Below, one piece after another: positions 1 through 5,168 of a stretch of 5,168 bases of DNA; the stretch's first letter is position 1, and every line of letters starts with the position of its first letter. The notes under the pieces were generated by a model. That model was not told the origin of the DNA. It did not search any database and worked only from the letters and a program-made list of their open reading frames with translations. Source of the stretch: Actinomycetes bacterium (GTDB taxonomy: Bacteria > Actinomycetota > Actinomycetes > Actinomycetales > JAJYRW01); NCBI GenBank assembly GCA_021793895.1, contig JAJYRW010000135.1, forward strand, positions 1 to 5,168. Direction: 5' to 3'. Both the position numbers and the translations under genes were made by a program.

Positions 1-940
1 GTTGGAGGGGGCTGAGTTCCCGCCCCTCGAACTGGGCGTCAATGAGGTCTATGAGCATGTCGACCGCCTGAGCACCGGCGCGGGCGCCGGGAACCTGCAC
101 AGTTGTCAAACTTGGGTAGGCCATGCCTGAGATCAAACTGTCATCGATACCGATCAGGCTCAGGTCGTCGCCGACTTTGATGCCGCGTTCATTCAGGCGC
201 GCCATCACGCCCAGTGCGATCATGTCGTCATAGGCGATTACCGCGGTAGCGGTCGAGGCATGTACCAAGTCGGCGGCCCGCGCACCGGCTTGCACCTGGG
301 GCTCAAAGGGGCCGAACTCGATCAATTCGATGCCGGACTCCTCGCAGGCGCTACGCACCGCTTTTTGCCGACGATCATTGGACCATGACCGCTTGGGTCC
401 ATTGAGATAACTGATCGTTCGGTGTCCAAGTGCCGCGAGGTGTTCAACTGCCTCATACATCCCGCCGGCGTTTTCAATTGTGACCGATGAGATGCCTTGA
501 CACTCCCGGTTGACCAAGACTAGGGGACGCTCTTTAGCCAATTCCTGTAGTGCGTTATCGCTGCTGCGCGCCGAAGCAATGATGAGCCCATCAACGCGGC
601 CAGAGAGAAATTCAGCGCGGCGAACTTCATCAGCGGCGTATTCGTCCACGTCGGCAATGACGGCCGTCCGGCCCTGCGCCACGGCGCGCGCCTGGACAGC
701 CTTAATAATTGGTGGGAAAAAGGGATTGGCAATATCAGGAACGATGAGGCCGACCATGTCAGTGCGCGTTCCGCTCGAGGGACGCGGGGGACGCGGGGAG
801 TTATAGCCCATTTCTTTTGCGATGCGTCGAATCTGCTTTGCCGTCTCAGCATTAACCTTCTCAGGCGCGGAGAGTGCACGGGAGACGGTCGACGGAGAAA
901 TCCCGGCGACCTTGGCAACATCAGCTAGCGTGACGTTCAT
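1..940 (-). CDS. LacI-family transcriptional repressor (3' end cut by window edge)
   Basis: This is probably the local sugar-responsive repressor of the operon. The frame is open from the ATG at 938-940 to base 1 without a stop, giving 313 visible residues. LacI proteins are usually about 330-345 residues, so perhaps 20-30 C-terminal residues are missing. An N-terminal LacI helix-turn-helix spans about residues 3-46 (TLADVAKVAGISPSTVSRAL at 4-23). The effector-binding domain begins at VGLIVPDIANPFF (63-75) and continues through YDDMIALG (237-244), GIDD (264-267) and SLTTV (277-281). The start is secure because the HTH begins at residue 3-4. The weak Shine-Dalgarno GAGAAG (943-948) lies only 2 bases from the ATG. 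The hinge between the domains is unusual: where YxPN..AR.L is expected it reads YNSPRPPRPSSG (46-57). The gene follows the four-gene operon by 69 bases on the same strand. The ligand is unknown. Confidence 0.95.
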   Translation of the reverse strand, partial: MNVTLADVAKVAGISPSTVSRALSAPEKVNAETAKQIRRIAKEMGYNSPRPPRPSSGTRTDMVGLIVPDIANPFFPPIIKAVQARAVAQGRTAVIADVDEYAADEVRRAEFLSGRVDGLIIASARSSDNALQELAKERPLVLVNRECQGISSVTIENAGGMYEAVEHLAALGHRTISYLNGPKRSWSNDRRQKAVRSACEESGIELIEFGPFEPQVQAGARAADLVHASTATAVIAYDDMIALGVMARLNERGIKVGDDLSLIGIDDSLISGMAYPSLTTVQVPGARAGAQAVDMLIDLIDAQFEGRELSPLQ

Positions 941-1009
941 GACTTCTCATTTCTGAAAACATGCAGCAATAAGTGCAATATATCGCAAGCCGGCTTTGTG
1001 TTTTCATTT
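941..1009 (-). promoter_or_regulatory. Intergenic leader before lacI with small palindromes; candidate operator/promoter
   Basis: This is the only real gap between genes in the window. It contains a perfect 10-base palindrome AAGCCGGCTT (987-996) with a central CpG, the usual centre of LacI-family operators. Directly beside it is an imperfect 14-base palindrome (974-987; minus strand TGCGATATATTGCA) with one mismatched pair. A direct repeat GCAATA occurs at 966-971 and 975-980. A TATATT-like -10 hexamer can be read within the second element on the minus strand, but no good -35 lies at proper spacing. An autoregulatory operator or a separate lacI promoter is inference. No stem-loop followed by a T-run is present, so read-through from the upstream operon is also possible. 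Confidence 0.35.
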
Positions 1010-2110
1010 CTATAAGGTGTTTATGCCGGTATTTTGTTGCGGATCCCAGTTGGCAGGTAGGGGAGAGCCGGGCTGCATGGTTGTTAGCAGGCTCACCCGC
1101 TCTTTGCTTCGCACCGCTTCAAGAGTTGCCACCAACGCATTCAAAACATGCAGGGCCAGGTCACCGTTGGCTCGCGGGGTTTGATTGCCAGCAATAGCGC
1201 GTGCCATCTCCACCACGCCGATGCCCCGGGAAATTTCGGTGCCGGCCGGCGTCAAGAGCTGTTTCGACTCGCCATTGGAGGGGTGGAACGTTACTTCACC
1301 GGCGAAGCGGTTCGGGTCGGGAACCCGAAGCGTTCCTAACTCCCCGGTGATGTCTAAGGTCGCGCGCCGGATACCTGAGTCAAAAGAAAAACTTGCGGCC
1401 GCATGCGCGTCATTCTCGAACTCGTATAGCGCGCTTATCGTCGTGTCGACGACGACCGGAAATTTTGTGCCGGCCCGCTGCCCGGAGCCGATCGTGCGGG
1501 TTTCCTGGGCGCGGCCGCCCAGCGCATTAACCGCGCGAATTGGACCAAAAATCTGCACCAGCGCTGTCAAATAGTAGGGGCCAACATCCATGAGCGGCCC
1601 GCCCCCATCCGAAAACAAGAATTCCGGGCTGGGGTGCCACCCCTGGGGCCCAGCGGTGGCAAAAGTAGCTAGCGCAGAGGAAATCGGGCCAACGATTCCG
1701 GATTCCAAAGCCCGCAATGCGGTTTGTATTCCAGCACCCAAAAACGTGTCCGGTGCCCCAGCCACGACCACGCCAGCCTCTTCGGCAGCGGTAAGCAGGC
1801 GCTGGGCTCCGGCCACATCGGTAGTCAATGGCTTTTCGAGCCACACGTGCTTCCCGGCCATTACAGTGGCTAAAGCGGTATCCAGATGCGCCGTTGGTGG
1901 GGTGAGATTAACAATGATTTGCGCCGGCCCCGTCAATAGGTCGTCAACCGTTCCACTTCCAGCGATGCCGTATTCACTAGCTTGGGAACGGGCCCGATCC
2001 AAATCGGTGTCGGCCACAAAAATGACGTCAAGATCGGGGAATGTCGTCAGGTTGGCAAGATATTGATTAGAAATTACTCCCGCGCCCAGGACTCCAACTT
2101 TGATGGCCAC
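1010..2110 (-). CDS. Gfo/Idh/MocA-family NAD(P)-dependent oxidoreductase, 366 aa
   Basis: A predicted cytoplasmic sugar or cyclitol dehydrogenase/reductase. An N-terminal Rossmann fold occupies about residues 1-120, with the dinucleotide loop GAGVIS at 9-14 and the family signature EKP at 92-94 (Lys93 is the expected catalytic lysine). The C-terminal alpha/beta substrate domain contains GGGPLMDVGPYYL (169-181). There Asp175 is present, but Tyr179 takes the place of the histidine found in many family members; I recall this Tyr form from a related subgroup. At 366 residues it is full length. The start is GTG (2108-2110), chosen because the Rossmann strand begins at once (AIKVGVLGAG) and a strong Shine-Dalgarno lies 5 bases upstream. 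Its first base is the last base of the preceding gene's TAG stop, so translation is coupled to the isomerase gene. It belongs to a different subfamily from the oxidoreductase at 3914-5168. Its substrate cannot be named. Confidence 0.93.
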   Translation of the reverse strand: MAIKVGVLGAGVISNQYLANLTTFPDLDVIFVADTDLDRARSQASEYGIAGSGTVDDLLTGPAQIIVNLTPPTAHLDTALATVMAGKHVWLEKPLTTDVAGAQRLLTAAEEAGVVVAGAPDTFLGAGIQTALRALESGIVGPISSALATFATAGPQGWHPSPEFLFSDGGGPLMDVGPYYLTALVQIFGPIRAVNALGGRAQETRTIGSGQRAGTKFPVVVDTTISALYEFENDAHAAASFSFDSGIRRATLDITGELGTLRVPDPNRFAGEVTFHPSNGESKQLLTPAGTEISRGIGVVEMARAIAGNQTPRANGDLALHVLNALVATLEAVRSKERVSLLTTMQPGSPLPANWDPQQNTGINTL

Positions 2111-2868
2111 TACAGCCTCCCAGCGAGATATTCATAGCTGGCCCGCACGGCATAGAGTGCATCACCGCGGTAATCATCGAGTTCAATAATCGGCCGAGCT
2201 TGCGGCGCTGCCGCCAAAATCTCGTCCACGGGCATTTTTCCAGCGCCCACCGGTAATTGGTCCGCCGGATCAGCCGTTATCGGACCGTCTTTGATATGCA
2301 GCAGGCTGACGCGTTGCCCCAGCCGCTCCAGCAGCGCCACCGGATCTGCTCCGCCCACCGCCGCCCAGTAGGTATCGACCTGAAGGAGTACATCATCGGA
2401 CAGATCAGCTGCAAAGAAATCCAAAGCGGTGGGCAACTGTTCCGGCCCGGCTTGTGACTGCCAGTTCGATTCCAAAAATTCAAAAGCATGATTGTGGTAC
2501 GCCACTCGCACCCCAAACTGGCGGGCATCAACTGCTAGCGCGTTCATTTTTTGGGCGAGCTCCCGAATACCAGCGCGCGAATGCCAAAGCTCTCGGGGCG
2601 AACTGGGTTGGACAACAGTGTCGATCCCCAGATCAACCGCAGCGGAAAAAATTTGCGATGTGTCGCCGTCCAAAATTCGGGCATGTGCCGAGGGCGCTCG
2701 CAAACCTGCTGCCTGGAGGGCATTTTTGACCTCCGGGGCGTTTTCATGCCACCGATGCGGCTCGACGCAGGTAAACCCGATCTGGGCGAGACGCTGAGCC
2801 AAATCGGGAAGATCTTCAAGACGATCACGCAGTGTGTAGAGCTGGACTGATAGTTCCGGTCGAGTCAC
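2110..2868 (-). CDS. Sugar phosphate isomerase/epimerase, xylose-isomerase-like TIM barrel, 252 aa
   Basis: A single-domain TIM barrel of the AP endonuclease 2/xylose isomerase-like superfamily, expected to isomerise or epimerise a sugar or keto-sugar in the cytoplasm using a divalent metal. Visible signatures are the opening strand LSVQLYTLRD (6-15), GFTCVEPH (31-38), YHNHAFEF (124-131), QVDTYW (163-168), HIKDG (191-195), GAGKMPV (208-214) and IIELDDY (227-233). Asp165, His191 and Glu229 sit where this superfamily has metal ligands. Length is slightly short but complete for the family. It starts at GTG (2866-2868) with a strong Shine-Dalgarno, and overlaps the SGNH hydrolase stop as GTGA. 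Proteins of this fold that sit beside Gfo/Idh/MocA dehydrogenases often act on oxidised sugars, including elimination from 3-keto-glycosides. That function is inference here and simple epimerisation is equally possible. Confidence 0.92.
   Translation of the reverse strand: MTRPELSVQLYTLRDRLEDLPDLAQRLAQIGFTCVEPHRWHENAPEVKNALQAAGLRAPSAHARILDGDTSQIFSAAVDLGIDTVVQPSSPRELWHSRAGIRELAQKMNALAVDARQFGVRVAYHNHAFEFLESNWQSQAGPEQLPTALDFFAADLSDDVLLQVDTYWAAVGGADPVALLERLGQRVSLLHIKDGPITADPADQLPVGAGKMPVDEILAAAPQARPIIELDDYRGDALYAVRASYEYLAGRL
2116..2121 (-). promoter_or_regulatory. Ribosome binding site GGGAGG for the second oxidoreductase
   Basis: The minus strand reads GGGAGG, then 5 bases, then the GTG at 2108-2110. 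It lies inside the end of the isomerase gene. It supports GTG as the true start, since the next in-frame ATG would remove the Rossmann nucleotide-binding loop. Confidence 0.8.
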
Positions 2869-3917
2869 TGACCCACCTCCAAGGCGGCTTGGGCCCCGAT
2901 CCGGCGAAACGCGGCAGCGAGTTGGGGCGTGAGTTTGCGTGCCATATAGCGGTAGCCCTCAGCATGTGGATGCAGCTGATCGGATCGCAACTGCGCGCCT
3001 ACCTCCGCATCTGAGATTATCTGACGCCCATCGAGGTACGTAACCGACTTAGAGGGAAATTCCTGCGCGACATCGCGCACGATTTCTCGAATCCGTGTCA
3101 AGGTCAGCCCGGCGGTATTTTCGGTCTCTTCCGCGGGTGGGGAAGCCAGTGGTGAGATCACGACGATGGGGATATTTGGGTGGGCTTGCTGGGAGCGCGC
3201 AATAAACCCATGGACCGCTCCTGGTAGAGCGCGCTCGTCGAATGAGCCGCGGCCATAAATATTGATTCCCAGACACAGCGACAAAAAGTCGAGGTCTTCT
3301 TGCGCTATTGTGCGCTCGATCGCATAGTCCAAATGGCACTGTGCGGCCAATCCAAGACCGTAAAGCTCCAGCCCTAAATTCCGTGCAACCAGCGCCGGCC
3401 AGGTCTGACTGGGGCCAGCAGCTTCAATGCAGTGCGTTATTGAACTGCCGTAAGTCAGCCACCTTGGGCGCGCGGGCACCTCTTGCCAATCACTATTGCC
3501 CCGTAGGCGCAGTTCATTAAGGATGACGCCGCTTTCGTGGGGGAGCCACACCTCCAATCGTCCCGGCCGGCCGGGCAGCGAAACTCGGTGCAGGCGTGCC
3601 CGTTTTGCCGCAGAGGATTGCTGGTCTAGTACGAATCGCTCTATTAGATTGCCCTCGAAAACCACGTCGACGGTTAACGGTTCCTGGGCCTGCGGATTTG
3701 CGCGAACTAAATCGATGAGAAGCTCACGCGCACCAGTTATTACTTCGGCCCGCACCCCAGCGGCGGCGCGCACGCGATTGGTGAAGTGGGGGTTGCGCGC
3801 AGTGGCCACTAATTCCGGAGTAACCCGCCACGGCGCAAAACCACCCGCCTCATTGGTCCACTGCACCACGTTGAACCACGCATTTGGGGCCGCGCTGGGC
3901 AGCAGCGAAGTACTCAT
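2865..3917 (-). CDS. SGNH/GDSL-type hydrolase (SsfX3-like esterase), 350 aa
   Basis: A serine esterase/acyl hydrolase of the SGNH superfamily, two-domain type: an N-terminal, probably beta-rich domain (about 10-150) followed by the catalytic domain (about 151-345). Block I is YGSSIT (156-161), with Ser159 as likely nucleophile. Block III is GINIYG (217-222), with Asn219. Block V is SDQLHPHAEGY (312-322), giving Asp313 and His316 of the triad. The block II region reads GLGLAAQCHLD (187-197), with alanines where relatives I recall have glycines. No signal peptide or membrane segment is visible, so it should act in the cytoplasm, probably deacylating an imported sugar or glycoside. The ATG (3915-3917) overlaps the stop of the upstream oxidoreductase as ATGA; a weak GGGA lies 8 bases before it. 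It could instead be an acyltransferase, as reported for SsfX3 itself. Confidence 0.9.
   Translation of the reverse strand: MSTSLLPSAAPNAWFNVVQWTNEAGGFAPWRVTPELVATARNPHFTNRVRAAAGVRAEVITGARELLIDLVRANPQAQEPLTVDVVFEGNLIERFVLDQQSSAAKRARLHRVSLPGRPGRLEVWLPHESGVILNELRLRGNSDWQEVPARPRWLTYGSSITHCIEAAGPSQTWPALVARNLGLELYGLGLAAQCHLDYAIERTIAQEDLDFLSLCLGINIYGRGSFDERALPGAVHGFIARSQQAHPNIPIVVISPLASPPAEETENTAGLTLTRIREIVRDVAQEFPSKSVTYLDGRQIISDAEVGAQLRSDQLHPHAEGYRYMARKLTPQLAAAFRRIGAQAALEVGQ
2875..2880 (-). promoter_or_regulatory. Ribosome binding site GGAGGT for the isomerase gene
   Basis: The minus strand carries a near-ideal Shine-Dalgarno GGAGGT, 6 bases before the GTG at 2866-2868, inside the 3' end of the SGNH hydrolase gene. 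It fixes the GTG as the isomerase start and allows independent as well as coupled initiation. Confidence 0.82.
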
Positions 3918-5168
3918 TTGAGCAATCCCAAAACATCGATCGGTTCATCGGCTTGAATTGAGCGCCAAATAGCCTCGCCGGCGGCGACGGCGACGGCTCC
4001 CTCGCGCGAGCTAGCGACTAGCCCCAGACGCTCAGATTCCGAGGTAGGGGCAATGAATAGATCGTGACGCAAAAGTGGATCGGCCCCCTCGTGCCCACCG
4101 AGGACCTGCTCAATGGTCACAGTCTGCGCCGGGGCAAACAGCGGACGCAAAATAAGCTTGTCGGTTCCGGTCAGCACCTCGCCGTCGGGGGTGCGCCCGG
4201 TCTGAGTCTCAATCTGTCCGTGTGTGCCGGTGATTATGAGGCGATATCCCTCCCACGGAGCCGAAAAGTCGATCGCGTAGGAGGCGGAAACGCCACCTGG
4301 GTAGGACACGAGCGCGGCATAGTGATCTTCAATGTCGATGTCCGAGTCATAAAGATATTTATCTTGGCCGGCGGGGTACTGCTGGTGGTATGGAAGGTCA
4401 TAAAGCCCCAAGCGGTCAGAGTTAGTATCGGATGGGAAGGTCCCCGAACCTTCCTGGGCCCGGTAGTAGGGGTCGGCAGCCCGCAGTGCCGCGCCGGTGA
4501 GCGGCGTCCCGTCAGCCGACCGTGGCCGGTGCGGGCTTTCGGGGCCATAAAAATCGCGACCACCCTGGGCGTAGATGCGCTTTGGTTCCGCGCTTAGCCA
4601 CCAATTCAGTAAATCTAAATGGTGCGTGCTCTTGTGAATCGACAGGCCACCCGAGCGGGAGCGCTCGCGATTCCAGCGAAGAAAATAACTAGCGCCGTGC
4701 CGGATATTTACAAAATAATTTAATGAAATATGCAGTGGGCGGCCGATCGCGCCATCGAGTAGAAGCTGCTTAATTTGTCGATGCCGAGCGGTGTAGCGCA
4801 AATTGTGGGTGACCTGAACCGACCCGGCCGATTTCCTTTCTGCCGCGATCACACGTGCGGCGCCGGCGGCCGTGGTGACCATCGGTTTTTCCGCGATCAC
4901 ATCCAGTCCGCGGGCAAGTGCAGCCAATATATAAGTCTCGTGCGAGTCATCGGGGGAGGCCACAATAATGCGTTGGGGAGCAGTGTCATCGACCATTTTC
5001 TCAAAATCATCGGGATGATAGACCGCTATGGGCGGGTAGTCCTCAGGTAGAAGCCGACCAATGAAGTCTTCTACGCGCTTGCGGTCCACATCGACGATGG
5101 CAACAACCGTGCCGTGCGCGGAAAAATCCTCGGTATTACTGCCATACCCCAGGACCGAATCCCGGCCC
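3914..5168 (-). CDS. Gfo/Idh/MocA-family oxidoreductase (5' end cut by window edge)
   Basis: A predicted NAD(P)-dependent sugar or glycoside oxidoreductase. The frame is open right to base 5168: 26 further codons precede the GTG at 5087-5089 and read GRDSVLG...GTVVAIVDVDRKR, which is the expected end of the Rossmann loop and second strand. The true start therefore lies outside the window and the GTG is internal. Of 417 visible residues (numbered from the window edge), the EKP signature is at 93-95, RHGASYFLRW at 156-165 and the likely catalytic-site segment HKSTHHLDLLNWW at 178-190. A long insert at about 205-275 is followed by DSDIDIEDHY, and a GGHEGADP motif lies at 357-364. The RHG...HK.THH.DL.NWW pattern marks a long subfamily common in actinobacteria and clearly different from the second oxidoreductase. 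It ends with TGA in an ATGA overlap with the SGNH gene. The substrate is unknown. Confidence 0.92.
   Translation of the reverse strand, partial: GRDSVLGYGSNTEDFSAHGTVVAIVDVDRKRVEDFIGRLLPEDYPPIAVYHPDDFEKMVDDTAPQRIIVASPDDSHETYILAALARGLDVIAEKPMVTTAAGAARVIAAERKSAGSVQVTHNLRYTARHRQIKQLLLDGAIGRPLHISLNYFVNIRHGASYFLRWNRERSRSGGLSIHKSTHHLDLLNWWLSAEPKRIYAQGGRDFYGPESPHRPRSADGTPLTGAALRAADPYYRAQEGSGTFPSDTNSDRLGLYDLPYHQQYPAGQDKYLYDSDIDIEDHYAALVSYPGGVSASYAIDFSAPWEGYRLIITGTHGQIETQTGRTPDGEVLTGTDKLILRPLFAPAQTVTIEQVLGGHEGADPLLRHDLFIAPTSESERLGLVASSREGAVAVAAGEAIWRSIQADEPIDVLGLLK

Noticed and set aside
520..921. 133-residue minus-strand ORF inside the lacI region
   Set aside because: It lies in another frame of the same strand. 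The frame starting at 940 gives a clean LacI protein throughout and this product is low-complexity Arg/Ser/Pro-rich shadow coding.
948..950. Alternative ATG just upstream of the lacI start
   Set aside because: It is out of frame with lacI and its reading frame hits TGA after nine codons.
987..996. AAGCCGGCTT as a terminator between the operon and lacI
   Set aside because: A 10-base palindrome with no loop and no following T-run on the minus strand is not a credible intrinsic terminator.
973..1197. Plus-strand ORFs covering the intergenic gap and the 3' end of the second oxidoreductase
   Set aside because: They would need divergent expression through a gene whose codon frame is well supported. 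No motif or good ribosome site is seen.
3496..3921. 141-residue plus-strand ORF opposite the SGNH hydrolase N-terminal domain
   Set aside because: Arg/Ser/Ala/Thr-rich composition without motifs. It is explained as the complement of the hydrolase gene.
4064..4597. 177-residue plus-strand ORF antisense to the first oxidoreductase
   Set aside because: No recognisable domain and no clear ribosome site. It sits fully opposite a strongly supported gene, so it is a GC-driven antisense shadow.

Overview
The window is a single-strand catabolic gene run: five genes, all on the minus strand, read from high to low coordinates. Base composition is moderately GC-rich. The LacI-type and SGNH-type sequences resemble actinobacterial homologues, so an actinobacterium is the likeliest source. 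I infer this from family resemblance; nothing in the window fixes the genus.

In transcription order: (1) a Gfo/Idh/MocA oxidoreductase, 3914-5168, whose 5' end lies beyond the window; (2) a two-domain SGNH/GDSL hydrolase of the SsfX3-like type, 2865-3917; (3) a sugar phosphate isomerase/epimerase with a xylose-isomerase-like TIM barrel, 2110-2868; (4) a second, different Gfo/Idh/MocA oxidoreductase, 1010-2110; (5) a LacI-family repressor, 1-940, which runs off the left edge and lacks only its extreme C-terminus. Genes 1 to 4 overlap by 4, 4 and 1 bases and are surely one operon. The only clear non-coding stretch is the 69-base gap at 941-1009 before lacI. It holds two small palindromic elements and no convincing terminator.

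The gene content fits uptake-linked breakdown of a sugar or glycoside. The esterase would remove acyl groups, the two NAD(P)-dependent oxidoreductases would oxidise or reduce ring hydroxyls, the TIM-barrel enzyme would isomerise, epimerise or eliminate the keto-sugar, and the LacI protein would sense a sugar ligand and repress the operon. Co-occurrence of Gfo/Idh/MocA dehydrogenases with TIM-barrel isomerase-fold proteins recalls pathways that act on 3-keto-sugars, but the actual substrate cannot be read from the sequence. No transporter, classical glycoside hydrolase or kinase is in the window; these may lie upstream of 5168 or downstream of 1. I saw no RNA gene, mobile element or CRISPR array.
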